From assembly GCA_905331475.1 (NCBI GenBank), contig CAJNYU010001441.1, positions 62,001 through 126,000 of the forward strand: a DNA stretch of 64,000 nucleotides, given 5' to 3'. Within the stretch, counting starts at the first letter, position 1. Each line of letters opens with the position of its first letter. The stretch comes from Rotaria socialis. Lineage: Eukaryota; Rotifera; Eurotatoria; Philodinida; Philodinidae. A program made the position numbers and the translations under genes. A model generated the notes under the pieces. That model searched no databases and was not told the origin of the DNA. It worked only from the letters and a program-made list of their open reading frames with translations. Below, one piece after another: positions 25,243 to 39,367 of the stretch.

Positions 25243-25784
25243 AAGCAAGTTTTCTCTGGCTTGAAATGTCCTTCAGCGTTTTAGACTTTAACAAAATAGA
25301 TTTGTTTTTTCTTGTCCAATAAATAGACTCTTATGATTGAAGTTCTAGCCATGAGATACCATCGAGTGGGTGTTACTGAATTGAATGCAGTATTTTCAAG
25401 CTAACAGTCATGGGATAAATTCGAATCGGTCTCATCTTTATTCCGTTTAGCTATTGAAATCGGCTTGTCTTTAGTATCTTTTTGTTGCATGATCTTAAGA
25501 AAATGTTGGGGTTTACTTGTCAGTTACCGATCGTAACTAATATTTTTTTCAATCAGAAATATATTTAGTGAAATTCTAGTATCATCAATTAAAATTGCAA
25601 GTCATCTTCTCGAGAAGTTTCAATATCACTGTTTTCGTTGTAAAGAAAAACTGTTAGAGCACATTGAGTTGGCGATTATATTACGTAGGTAATGTTAGCA
25701 CCAGATTCGCCTGAAGACCGGTGCTGATGCTCTATTTGATTGTGTTGGATGCTGAATTTTGAGCTCTATCTAACGATAACACTT
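25243..25784. other. Intergenic
   Basis: 542 bases with no recognised gene. A GC-rich stem 'agcacc'...'ggtgct' with a 17-base loop occurs near 25696-25724; its meaning is unknown. Confidence 0.5.
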
Positions 25785-26303
25785 TCAGACGGGTTCATCG
25801 AGCATAAATTGGGGTTGTGGACGAAATACCACTAGAAAACCATGTTTTAGGGTGTGGGCGTGGATCTCTGCTTCACTAAATATCATATCACACCCCTTCA
25901 TATCAATGCTTATGTATCTAGTATTCGATAGAAAGAATCCAGCCAATGATAAATTAATTAATTTCCCATTATTAATTACTGAATCGCGAAAATCTAAATC
26001 ACGAATTTGTACCGTCGAGAGATCCACCTGGAAACATTCTATATTTCAATAAGTTATTTGACTTCGTATAAAAATCAAATGATTTGGATATTACCTTGTG
26101 AGTCTAGTTAACGAAGCAATCGCAGATGCTCTGTTCGAACAATAAGGCGGCCGTGAATCATCCACATCATTTTTTGAACGTAAAACTAAATATGGGTTGT
26201 AGTATAGTGTATGATTTACTTGGCCTAATTGAGCAGGACATATCATAATCATACGATACAGAAAACCATATGGATCAATACCGAAAATTTCACCTAAATA
26301 CAT
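25785..26303 (-). pseudogene. Unrecognised two-exon gene or gene fragment
   Basis: Two minus-strand open blocks look protein-like: 26303-26091 ('YLGEIFGIDPYGFLYRMIMI', 'DDSRPPYCSNRASAI'), which follows a possible acceptor and ends in a good donor (AG|gtaata), and 26027-25785 ('STVQIRDLDFRDSVINNGKL', 'GCDMIFSEAEIHAH', ending 'FMLDEPV'). Joining the donor to the plausible acceptors (tatag| at about 26041 or ccag| at about 26028) puts the second block out of frame, so either a frameshift has occurred, another splice site is used, or only a fragment is present. I do not recognise the family. Confidence 0.35.
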
Positions 26304-26522
26304 CTAGTTGTGCAATACGAAATACAAGCGACGAAAAAAAAACGAGGGGCTACCGGGACTTATTTTGTCGGGATCTATTTTTTCTAAAGGACTTCTTTAT
26401 TTGCTAAGGATTTATTTATTCAGATGATAGTTCAGCACGCTTGCATCCACACCCACATGTTTCGCTTCGAAAAGTTAACCTTTGAAAATAAATAACATAC
26501 TTTCAATGAATTGGTCTTTTAG

Positions 26523-26780
26523 AGAAAACGGATGCACGAAAATTAACAGCATGGTTTGAATTGAAATGACATAGGAATAAAAAAGTTGTTAGACCGGATG
26601 GAATTCATTTTACACTGCCACCTTCATTAGACTCATCTTCAGAGACTGTTCAAAACAGAATACAAGGTACATTGTTGGGTACGCAAGCTCTTTCTTGTAA
26701 ATAGAACAAGTATGGACAAGACTCACAGGAGTATGAAAGCCGGACTGGTTCTCTTTTGTGAAACACGACCTGAAAGGAGT
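26523..26780 (+). pseudogene. Degenerate exon-like fragment with in-frame stops
   Basis: After a good acceptor (cttttag|) the plus strand reads 'KTDARKLTAWFELK', then TGA at 26567-26569, then 'HRNKKVVRPDGIHFTLPPSL' and on to a donor-like site near 26666; after a possible short intron it reads 'EQVWTRLTGV', a second TGA, and 'KPDWFSFVKHDLKGVLKC'. The even, soluble-protein composition across stops suggests a decayed gene or a coding remnant in a repeat. The last part resembles the repeat at about 33236-33280. Family unknown. Confidence 0.35.
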
Positions 26781-27010
26781 GTTGAAGTGTTTACGGTAGA
26801 AATTTGCACCCCTCACAGACCGTTACAGACAGGTGATACCTGCGTCACAGACAGTTACTGATAGGTGATTTCACTCTTACAGACAGGGAAAGATGGGGTC
26901 AAGTGTTAAGAGTAGGAAGTTTAATTCCTTTTGCAGACATTTTAATTAATTTAGCTAATTAAGTCTAATTAATTAGTTACTGGTCACAGACGCTGGCAGA
27001 CAGACTTTGG
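26753..27010. repeat. Dispersed repeat, copy A
   Basis: Shares an ordered series of blocks with a copy at 33236-33345: 'aggagtgttgaagt', 'aaatttgcaccc/aaatttggaccc', 'cacagaccgttacag', and a following tract of TTAATTAA-rich sequence. Several internal copies of 'acagac' phrases ('gttacagacaggtgat', 'gttactgataggtgat') show local duplication. Probably an old non-autonomous element. Confidence 0.55.
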
Positions 27011-27402
27011 ACCCATCACAAACGGTATTAGAGAGGCAGGGAGAATAGAGACGCAGAAACAGGGGGAGGGTGGACTACTGATTTAAACAATCCCTAAATC
27101 AGTCAAAAATCATCTGAAACCTATTCAGTCTTAGTGAGTTATACCGAGTTTGAGTGAACATCCTTGGCACTCTAGGATTTTCAACAAACTTCCGGAGACT
27201 TTTCATTTTCTCAAACTCATCTTAACTGAGCCTAACTCAAAAAAATAACTGAAGCTCATACATTATCTTTTTTCCACTGGATGTAGCTATAACTATGATG
27301 CACTTCGATAGACAACTCTGTACATTGTTGTACACTACAAAAAAACTGTTTTTTTACAGAACCTAAAAAGGATCTTATCCTTGGTACACGGTGACATCCT
27401 TT

Positions 27403-27580
27403 TTTGGTTTCGTAAAAACTGAGGCTTCGTACCAACCGCCTTTACGATAATTCAAAAAAAGGTTTCGTACAAAACCTCTCAAAACCGTTCAAACAAGGTT
27501 TCGTATCAAACCTTTCAAAACGCATTCAAATAAAAAGGTTTCGTACCGAATCTAACAAAAACAATGCAAAAAAGGTACCG
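27403..27580. repeat. Degenerate ~38-bp tandem repeats with internal palindrome
   Basis: About four to five units begin 'ggtttcgta' (near 27403, 27423, 27461, 27497, 27538). The best ones read AAGGTTTCGTACAAAACCTCTC then AAAACNNTTCAAA. AGGTTT and AAACCT form an inverted repeat inside each unit, so each can fold into a small hairpin. Confidence 0.65.
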
Positions 27581-28055
27581 CCCGTGATATGCATACTATT
27601 CGAGTATTTCTGAAAATCCAAGTATGGTATAGATCAAATAAATCATCTTTTCTTCTTCGTCAAGCCACTACAATTCTTTGGGCAGAGAGAGAAATAGATT
27701 CTTGTTAAATCTGTTCATCACTTGATAGCTTGATGGACAGTTTGTATGAACACATCTCGTTCATGCAGGGTGTAAACTACTCTTAGATGGATTCATGTAA
27801 TTTATCATTTTTTTAAATTACTATTAGATTATTTTAAGTACTGAATCTGCAACTATAGATCTTTTGTTAAACTCGATGTGGTCGATAAAATTTGCTTGTA
27901 GAATTTTCCCTTTCACTTTTCGTATGAAGTATACGATGCAAAACAGCATTTATGTTCGGTTTTCAGAAAAATTCTATTCATTTACATTTACAAAACAAAA
28001 GAAATAGAAAAACAAAATATCGGAAAACAACAAGCGCAAATTCAATTGTATTGAT
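27581..28055. other. Intergenic
   Basis: 475 AT-rich bases between the tandem repeat and the 3' end of the next minus-strand gene; nothing recognised. Together with 26304-28055 this is a repeat-rich gap. Confidence 0.5.
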
Positions 28056-29567
28056 TTAACGTTTAATAATTTCATATGATATTGGTATTGAAGTAACCGC
28101 CGAAGATTCCAAAAATATCTATAGCAGAAAAAAAATATAAATACCATCTATTGAATTGTTTACCTGATCGGATGTAGACAGAAGTTGAATATGTAATCGA
28201 CGTAAACATTTTAGATTATTTTGACATAAGCATATAATGCATTTAATGTGATCATACAATTGATCAGTTTTGATATTTGATGATGAGTCAACTTTTTGAA
28301 TAAGATTAATATATTGCAAGAAAGGTGCTATTCGAAATAGTAAAGTGAAGACTTCTAATGAGTGATCAGTTGATATAAAAAGTGATCGTAATGAAAACAA
28401 TAATATATAATTTGTGATTTCACACTTAAATGCTTCAAATACTGATTGTGAGAGGTCCTAATGATAATAAAAAAAAAGAACGATTATGTTTTCAATTGAT
28501 ATTATAGAAACGAAAATGAATATTTAAAATTAGATTGTTCAAATTCAATATCACATTGGTAGGACTAATCCTAAAGGGATCATAAGTAGCTATGAACCGA
28601 AATACAATAATAAAGGCATTGAAATGAATATTTTCCGTTTTGACAAATCTTATCGTATCTTAACACTCGATAAGATTAAAACCTTTAAATTACGACAATT
28701 TGCAGGCAAATATATTATTTTGACTCTGTTTTATTACCAATTCACGAATATTAATCTTTTGAAAATAGCTTAATGCACGATTAACATATTGATTTAATTT
28801 CGACAAACGTAAATAATGCCACTGAAACAAATAAATACTACTATTATGATATGAAAAGAAACAATCTTTATTTACCGATGATGACAAATCAACAAATGCT
28901 TTGCACTTTCTAGATACCAATCTACAGCTAAAATTAACTTCTTTTTTTCTAAAAGCAAGTTTACAATTGGATGAGGATCAATTACTTTAATCTTGTTGAT
29001 ATATCAGAAAAATCGATAATTTTCTGAAGAATTCGATCATATTTATTTGAATTAAATAAATCGATTTTCTCCTTATTGTCGTCAAGCTTTTTAATAAATA
29101 AATCAATTTCATTTTGAGACATTCCACAACATCTCAATAATTCTAAGTCGGCATGTACATAATAGGGAAGTACTTTTCGTTTTTTTACTGTGCGTACAGA
29201 TCGTTCAATATTGTCTTTTTCAGATAATGATTTTCTTCGGGTATAAATAGCTGATTTATCAGCAAATATAATTATGTCATAGAGTGATGGATCGACATGG
29301 CACGTACTTGTTACATCTATCACTGTTACTGGATTTGAACCAAAGAATTTTTTAATCATAGCTCTGGGTAATTCTAATGAAAAAATGATTACTGATTCAA
29401 TGAAAGAAATCTTTTTTTTTACAATAATCACCTAAACGTAATTCACGATTATGTGAACGTTGAATGATATTACGATGAAATAAAAAATAACAACTATAGA
29501 TTTTTATTGTGAAATATTGCTCAGTTTTTATACAATGTTGAACAAGTTCGTATTGATTATCTGTCAT
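28056..29567 (-). CDS. Unrecognised multi-exon protein, possibly F-box-like
   Basis: ATG at 29567 ('MTDNQYELVQHC') splices (donor |gtgatt at about 29433, acceptor at about 29380) to 'ELPRAMIKKFFGSNPVTVID' and a basic stretch 'VRTVKKRKVL'. A phase-2 splice near 28990 joins to 'KKKEVNFSCRLVSRKCKAF', then to 'WHYLRLSKLNQYVNRAL'. After a less certain region (28460-28690) come 'LRSLFISTDHSLEVFTLLFR' and 'LKCLRRLHIQLLS', and a last exon ending 'ISYEIIKR' at 28056. The Leu-rich later part with 'CRLVSRKCKAFVDLSS' vaguely recalls F-box/LRR proteins common in rotifers and nematodes, but this is weak. One intron (about 28455-28690) is unresolved. Confidence 0.5.
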
Positions 29568-30288
29568 GATACGAAGAAAAAACAACTTCGTATTTTTAAA
29601 TCTAAAATGGAAGTTTGGATTTGAAATTTAACTCATTAATTATTGGCGTACGTATAAATGCAAGATAAGATGAACCGTTCAATAGATAACGGATCAAAAG
29701 CGTCATCTATCAGAATTCAAGCATACACAGTTCTCAGTTTTTTTGAAAGACTAAAAAGTCGATTTAGGATTATTTTCATCGAAAAATCTGATGAATGATG
29801 GGATAAGAGAAATTTTTAAAAGAATTTTTTCGTTAACCTCCTCGTTGGTTCTAGACATGATTTTTTTCGGGAAATTTTCTCCCCAGTTGGAGGTCAACAC
29901 GTTTTTTTTAAACTTTTAAATTAGTTTTGTAGGCGATAAGTATTTTTACTACATTATTAAATATCGAAGTAATCTCGTCTTCTATTACGACTCTGTCACC
30001 ATCGGTCTATTGTTGACAATACCATATCTTGACTAAGATCTGATATTAAAAGTTCAGGAATACGGTTCTTAGTCGATAATTTACTCTGGAATTTTTTCTC
30101 TAGAGGTCATAGTAAGCTTAAGACAGTTTGTACGTTACAGCACGGGTTTTTTTCGAATGCAAGGCACTTTTCAATTATCTTGAGACTTTACTGCGTAACA
30201 TGTCGTGTGTTTCGCTCTCTCACTCAGTAAAAAACGTATACGCTCCACACTGAAAAATCTCTTAGTAAATTTTAGATAGTAACAATCG
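29568..30288. other. Divergent intergenic region
   Basis: 721 bases between a leftward and a rightward gene, presumably holding both promoters. No exon or repeat recognised. Confidence 0.55.
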
Positions 30289-31066
30289 ATGAAATCAACT
30301 CAAAACATTCGTGTAACTTATCGACCAACTATTGGTGATGATTGTTTAAAAATTTTCCTAAGCAATCTCGATGGTCGTATTAATACTCAAGATCTGAATG
30401 CATTCTTCAGTCCATACGGTAAAATTGAACATATTGAATCTTGGACTCCAAAATCTGCCATTATTCTTTTTTCTGATATCGATTCCATCGATCGTGTTCT
30501 ATCGAAACATCGAAAATGTACTATTAACAGACAAGAAATATTTATTCGTCGTTTTCGTTATGGATATATCGAACGTGCTTATATGGATTCCAATATTTTA
30601 TTTATAAAACCAATGATACATGATTTATCTATCAAATGGAATGAGAAAACAATCCGTAAATGTTTTCAAGGATATGAAAAATATATTGAAAAAATTCGAA
30701 TCCTATCGAATTCATATTGTGCATTTATTCGTTTTAATGATTATGATATCGTCGATCGAATTCTTGTTCAAACGGATATGTTTAATATTAATGGTGTATC
30801 AATTGAAATGAAACGAGCAAAAACTAATGAAAAACAAATAGAAGATGATGATAAATATGTTGACAGATTAATTCAAAAGAATAAATTATTAAAAAAACAG
30901 ATTGAACGTAAGTTTTTGGTGTTGGTACGAAATGAAATAGCGACAGTATGCCGTTGATATTTTAGGTCAAAAGGTGGATGCTCGTCATGAAATTAAATTT
31001 CTCAGACATAAAATACGTAAATTAAAAGATGAACTTATCGATTCAAAATCTCGATACCATTATTGA
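30289..31066 (+). CDS. Two-RRM RNA-binding protein with C-terminal coiled coil
   Basis: Exon 1 (30289-30909) and exon 2 (30965-31066), split by a 55-base intron, encode about 240 residues. RRM1 (about 20-90) shows RNP2 'LKIFLSNLDG' and an RNP1-position strand 'KSAIILFSDIDS'; RRM2 (about 105-180) shows 'NILFIKPMIH' and 'SYCAFIRFNDYD'. RNP1 in both lacks the usual GFGFVxF aromatics, so RNA contact may be unusual. The tail 'DRLIQKNKLLKKQIE' through 'EIKFLRHKIRKLKDELI' has heptad-spaced Leu/Ile and should form a coiled coil. Probably a nucleic-acid binding adaptor; no orthologue named. Confidence 0.72.
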
Positions 31067-32546
31067 AATAATGTTTATAAATATTAGGCAGTATTTTTGT
31101 CGACGTTTGTTTTTCTACTCGACATGTTGTTTTTGTTGTTGTTGCTTTTATAGTAAAATAGTGTCCAATTTTTCAATAAATTTCTAATACAGTTCCATTA
31201 AGATAATTATAAGAATTAATTGTATACTTATCTTTTTCTCGAGAGCATGCTGTTAAGTGTTATATGACCTTAGTTGCAGATTTACTGTATATAGAATCGC
31301 GTGAGGATTGAAAAAAGCTGCGTGCCTGTCAAAAAAAGTGAGAAGATAGGAGAAAATTGTTTCTACAAGATTTTAATGTGCGCAATAGAATGATGCATTC
31401 AAATTTCATTTGGCCAACAATCGCATATTATCAATAAGTATACGCGAAGTAAGATTTTTCATGCAACATGTAAGTTTTATTTTGAAAAGTAAATAAATGC
31501 CTATCATTCAATAAAACAAAGTAAAATATCGATCTTAGAGAAATTCTCATATCCGGAGATGTAAGTGCGAATTTCTTCTCTTTACTCAAAATTCTACGGG
31601 AGTCAAACCATTAGGCGGTTACATCTCTTACATTATTGAGCTGATTATTTTATTCCACATAAAGGAAACTTAGAAAAATATAAACTACAGGTAAGACTGG
31701 CGTTTTCTTTTCTTTACATTCTTGGTCAGATGTATTAATGAACGTTGCTGGCTTCAGAGAATCTATTCAAGTAAAGCCAAGCGAAGATTCGGAGCACGGC
31801 GGTCTTTTTTATTGAATAGTAAACCATGAACAATCATTATAATTAAGTTAGAAAATGACGCTGTTATTCTTGGAAAAGATAGATGCATTGATTTAGGAAT
31901 ATCATTCAATTATGATACAAAGAAAAAGAACTGAAATTCCCATGTGTATTTCAAATTAGCCGTACGCTTGTCGAAAATAGTTTTTGTCGTCTTGCAGAAT
32001 AGAGTGGGGAAAGCCTAATATAATTAAAAAACATAGCCTGCGAAAATAATGCTTCAATCCGGATTAAAATTATTTTTCATTTATTAAAAGTAATACGTAT
32101 CTGATATAAAAATAATATTTCATCAAGCATTCAACTAAATTCTATCAGTCATATTGTATTTCTGATACAATCGTAGATTAGCTATAACATATTCGAATAA
32201 TTATATACTAAAATGTATAAAGGCAACTTTCGTATTTACTTCTTTGCTACATATTATATTTTATTTCCAGAACCTTCTTCTTCTTTGCGTGTTATTTTTT
32301 TTCTTCTTCTTTTCTATCCTTCTCCTTAATGTTTGACAAATCTTCTTGTTTTACCTTATCCTCCTGATGGCATGACAAGAACACAATGATTAAGTTACAC
32401 CTGGAGGTTCCATTCTAGGATTTCTTGTTATTATTCAAAAGAAAAAGAAAGTTTCACTAATTGCGCATACATCATATCTACTCAGAACTATTTCGCAAAC
32501 ATATTTCCGTGTTCATCTTATGTAAACAACACAATTTAAAAACATA
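31067..32546. other. Intergenic
   Basis: 1.48 kb, AT-rich, no gene recognised. A pyrimidine-rich tract at 32262-32340 (CTTCTTCTT, TTTCTTCTTC) lies some 200 bases before the ankyrin gene start. Confidence 0.55.
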
Positions 32547-35500
32547 ATGTCAATGCCACTGTTTGAAGCCTGTGAAAAAGGCGATATCAATCGTGTGAAA
32601 TCCTTAATCGAAGGAAAAGTAAGAAATTTTTCAGATTGAAATTTCTAGAAATATAAACTTATATTTGTTTTAGTGTCATATCAAAAGAGTCAATGAACAA
32701 GGTCGTACAGCACTTCATTATTGTTGCGACAATACAACCATAGATTGTGCTCGTTTCGTATTAAATGATGAGTTAATAAAAAAAAAGATTCTTGATCTAC
32801 AAGATAAAGAAGGTTGTTCAGCACTTCATTTAGGTATCGTAGGAAAATTAGATTTAAATAAAAAAAAAGCAATGGATATATAATATAAATTCTAGCTTGT
32901 ATAAATGGGAATCAAGTTATGGTAAAATATCTTTGCGAACAAGGTGCAAATGTTAATTTACTTGATCATGAATCTCGTTCTGTTATACATTGGATAGCAG
33001 GTAAATTGATTTTAGATTAAACGGAAAAAGACAAGTAAATGACTGTATTTTTGTTTTGCCCGATAGTCTGTGGACATCTTCATCTTTTCGATATTCTACT
33101 TAAATATAAAGCACCTGTGCATACACCTGACATTCACGGAGCTTTCCCTATTCATTATGCATCACAATTGCGTGGTACTTCTGTTGGTACAGATTCAGCA
33201 ATTCATTCCGACAAAGGTAAAAATAACAATGTTGTGAAAACCGATCTGACAGGAGTGTTGAAGTATATAGGGTAAAAATTTGGACCCATCCCCCCCCCGC
33301 CACAGACCGTTACAGCAAAATTAATTAATCGGCTAATTGGTTAATTAATTTCTCTGTCGCGACTCCATACATTATGACACAGATCGTGACAGAAAAGCTC
33401 CACAGACCATGGCCGAAAGGCTCCATATATAATTACAGGCAGTGGCAAAAAAGCTGCAAAGACTCACAGACCGTAGTAGATGCTTTTCAGCAAAAAACTT
33501 TCATCGTGTTTCACATTTTAATCCCACAGGGATTGCGCTAACAGCTTTTTAAAAATCATATTTGAAATAATATCGTTTCAATTAGGTTTGGCTATTTTAC
33601 AAAAACTCATTGATTGTAAAGTGGATATTAATGGCACCGATGAACAACAGCGAACACCATTGATGTGGGCTGCTAGTGCAGGTTATAAGAATAAGAATTT
33701 ATCATTATTTCGTCTCGAAGACATGGATGTTGACATTAAGAATAATAATACGATTGTCTTGCGTGAGATAGACTATTGGCATTCAACGATTCGAGAGCAT
33801 ATGTTTGTCTCTCTAGAGGATTATTCGAGTATAATAGTATTTGACACCAGATGAAATCGAGTGTAGCTCTTCTCTGTTTTGTACAACATTTCAATTCCAT
33901 GACAAATTAAAGTTGACGTTATAACAGAGAGATACAAACATTTACATGATAAGAAGATTAGTTGATGGCGCATTTATTCATATGAAAATAGTTTTTGTTT
34001 TTGATATTATTCAAAATCAATCTACTAAAATAAATGTGTCTTTGAAAAAACCCATTTAGGTGCTGTTGATGAACTACGTTTACTATACAAATATGGTGCC
34101 GATCAATTACATGTCGATAAAAATTCCCTATCTGGTATAAATTAATAGATCGTAGAAGATTTTATATTAAAAAAGATTCTTTGTTTATTCAGCACTTCAC
34201 TGTGCAGCTTGTGGTGGTCACGCTGATTGTATTCGAATGTTAATAGAATATTATCGATGTCCAGTAGAAGGCGTAGATATCAACGGTTGGACACCATTAT
34301 TTTATTCTATTACAAATAATCATCCGAGTATATGTCAATTATTACTTGATCTGGCAGCAAATCCAAATCATAAAGATCAACGGGGTCGAACGTATGTTTG
34401 TTTTTTTGTTTGTGAAAAAATTATTTTCCATTGCTTTTTCATCTTATTTCATTTAGACCAAGTCATTGTGCCGTAGCGGAAGGAAATCTTGATTGTTTAA
34501 CAATTTTAATGAAGTCTAGTGCAAATATATGGTTGAAAAATAAACGTGGTGATTATCCAATACATGAAGCAATCAATACTATTTCAACTAACAAAAGTCG
34601 TAATCAAACAACTAAAACTGAACAGATTTTCGGTAGGACAGGAAAATAAACCATTGCTTAAATTCGATTTTTGATTTCTTTTAGCTTGTATTCGATATAT
34701 TTTTCAATTAAATCCAAATAAAATTAATATTCAAAATGACGACCGTCGAACTCCTCTTCATTTAGCAGCCAGTTTAGGCGAAATCGAGATATGTGAAATT
34801 TTAATTGAATGCGGAGCAAAAGTCAATTCGCTTATACAAACTGTAGCCGTAAGTAAAATATAAAAATTTGCTAATAGAAAATCGCATATTTTCATATGAT
34901 GACTAAAACGAAAAGGATTTACGGTTAAGCTAAAGGAGAATACACACTATCATGCGAGGAATGAAGAAAATCTTAGTATAATATGTCTAGACGTGATTTA
35001 AATCACTATTTAACGATAGTAAGGAGTTCAAAGACGTACCGATGAAGAGTTTAGATGTTTAGTAGTTAATTACTTCATCAGTCAAAATATTAAGCAAGGT
35101 TCGCTTGTCGTGTTGAAGGGGCGATCATGAATGAAAAATTTTACTACATCACTCCAGTTACTTTTTACACACTTAAGTTTGATTGCACGAGTGCATTTCA
35201 TTAACAAGAACCAGCAATCATTAAGTGGAAAATGTCACACTAAAAATAGACTCATGTGGCTAATAGCTATAAACAGTTAATTGGAAATTCAAGAGAATAC
35301 AATGAGATTGATAATTATCTATCTAGGATGATTATATGACTCCATATGATCTTGCACGGTTCAACCACCACGAAGCATGTGCTAATTATCTTATTTATAA
35401 ACATGGAGGTCAATATGGAGCTAAACTCGCAAATGTTTTCGCTCGACGTATTCAAAAACATTATCATCAATATAAATTACGAAAAACTAAGCCAACTATT

Positions 35501-36273
35501 GAACATGAAAAATTGAATAATAAGACAAAGAATATGTTACACAAGAAAAAACATAGTTGCCCAGTGATTGCAAGAGCCAATTCAAATAATAATTTACTCA
35601 AACAAGCAAAAATCGGTTTAGATAAGAAAAATGAGAATAATTATTTGAAAGTTGATTCAGTAAATCTAAATACAGATGACTCTCTACAAGATGAAGATAA
35701 TCTACAAGATCGTCGGCGTCTGTTTATGAAATCAAAAGCAACAACATCAACACATGACAGTGATGATTCAAGGTAATATCGTGTTTATCGGTTTTTATTT
35801 TCAATATTTGTTGTTTTCTAAAGAGTGGATCCAACGAATAAAATCATTATACAAACATCGAATTCCGTTGCAACCTATAATAAATTATATGATCGACGTA
35901 AAATAATCGTTGAAGAATTACATAAATTAAGACAAGCAAGAATCAATAATAATTATGTACTTATAAAATACCTTGAAATGAAAATCAATCATTTCTTCTT
36001 GCTTTTTTTTCCTATTGTTTTAGATTGTTATTAATCGATCATTATATAAAATTCTGATCGAAAATGCTTTTAATCCACAAAATCGCAGTGCAGATGAAAT
36101 TGAAAAGTATCTTGATACATTAATATCAAGTTATGATTCAGAACTAGAAGCAATAAGAAAACGTACCAATGTAAGAGAATTAGTTTCTTTTTTTTTTATT
36201 CCACAAAACAACGTCTTCTTTATACTAGAGTGTACCAACGAAGCAAAGTCGTCGAACATCACTTATGTTCTAA
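32547..36273 (+). CDS. Ankyrin-repeat protein with IQ-like motif and coiled coil
   Basis: Start at 32547 ('MSMPLFEACEKGDINRVKSL'). At least ten ankyrin repeats follow across short exons: 'GRTALHYCCDN', 'GCSALHLACINGN', 'SRSVIHWIAVCGHLHLFD', 'GAFPIHYASQ', 'QRTPLMWAASAGAVDELR', 'ALHCAACGGHADCI', 'GWTPLFYSITNNHPSICQ', 'GRTPSHCAVAEGNLDCL', 'GDYPIHEAINT', 'RRTPLHLAASLGEIEIC', then 'DYMTPYDLARFNHHEACANY'. After the repeats 'ARRIQKHYHQYKLRK' resembles an IQ calmodulin-binding motif, followed by a Lys/Asp-rich disordered part and a helical C-terminal region ending 'QSRRTSLMF' at 36273. The layout resembles inversin-type scaffolds but I do not claim orthology. Intron 33216-33584 holds a dispersed repeat, and introns at 33682-34059 and 34851-35327 are also long. 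Confidence 0.85.
33236..33345. repeat. Dispersed repeat, copy B (in ankyrin intron)
   Basis: Counterpart of copy A: 'ctgacaggagtgttgaagta', 'aaaaatttggaccc', a poly-C run, 'ccacagaccgttacag', then 'aaaattaattaatcggctaattggttaatt'. It sits inside the 33216-33584 intron, whose length (369 bases against the usual 50-70) is explained by the insertion. Further 'cacagaccgt/cacagaccat' phrases continue to about 33470. Confidence 0.55.
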
Positions 36274-36660
36274 TCAAATACTGCAATAGAAAAACAACAA
36301 CAACAACAACAACAAGAAAAATGGCGGTCGAAAAACAAAATAACTAGACATAACCTTATTAAATAGTTTTTTTCTTTTGCTGTCACTCACAAAAAAACTT
36401 GTATTTGCACCTTTTCTTTGCTTTGAGAATGTACACTGATTTTACCTTGTACAAATGACAGCCAATAATGATGATAAAATGACATGCCTGATCGAACAAG
36501 CCATGCTTGAAACAGAAGAAGGCTGCGTACTTTTTTTCTCCGGCAACTCGTCTATATCAAATTTTCTATGTCATGATTTTCTTTTCTGCTTCGCACTTCC
36601 TTTGATTAAACATCATTACGGATATTTCTATCGGCAGTAGAATAATAATATATTCTAAAT
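36274..36660. other. Intergenic with (CAA)n run
   Basis: 387 bases between the ankyrin gene and the next start. Holds an ACA/CAA run at about 36294-36315 and a 61-codon open frame (36455-36640) that could be 5' UTR of the next gene; no motif in it. Confidence 0.5.
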
Positions 36661-38854
<2,194 letters not shown>

Positions 38855-39367
38855 AAATGACTTTATGCTTCTGTGTGTATGTGTGTGTGTGAATGAGAGA
38901 GCGAGAAAGAAAACGCGTATAGCTATGCTTATTTCTTATTTTCTGTCTATGTGTGTGCGTTCTTTACAGAAATATATCTCTTGGCATTTCTGAGAGGAGA
39001 AAAAAAGAAGAAATTCTTATTTCTCTCGGCTTCGTTTACTTACTGTGCTTGCCAAAAGCGTCAGCGTGAGTGGAACCAGAACCTAATTTTGTTCTTCCTC
39101 TATGTCGGTTGATGCTTGCTGTTGATGCTCGTACGTTCGATGATTAATAGACCAAATTTTTCTTCTCTTTTTCCCGACTGCTGCCATAATCATCAATAGT
39201 CTCGTATATTCTCATTGATTTCATCACTCATCACGATGGTAAGATAGGCATATAAATAAGCTCAAGTTCATCTATGAAAATTGCCGATTTTTTTTTCTAG
39301 GTTGATTTTTATCAAAAACAATTGATGAATAAATTTTAACACAGAGGAAGAAAAAATATATATAGAC
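38855..39367. other. Intergenic
   Basis: 513 bases. A (GT)n-like run begins at about 38872, just after the stop codon, with a GA-rich tract after it. This is presumably the 3' UTR of the previous gene and the promoter of the K+ channel. Confidence 0.55.

Noticed and set aside
33588..33854. Extension of the ankyrin exon beyond 33681 into a longer frame
   Set aside because: A phase-1 splice from 33681 to about 34060 continues the ankyrin repeat exactly ('ASAG|AVDELR'), so the extension is intron.
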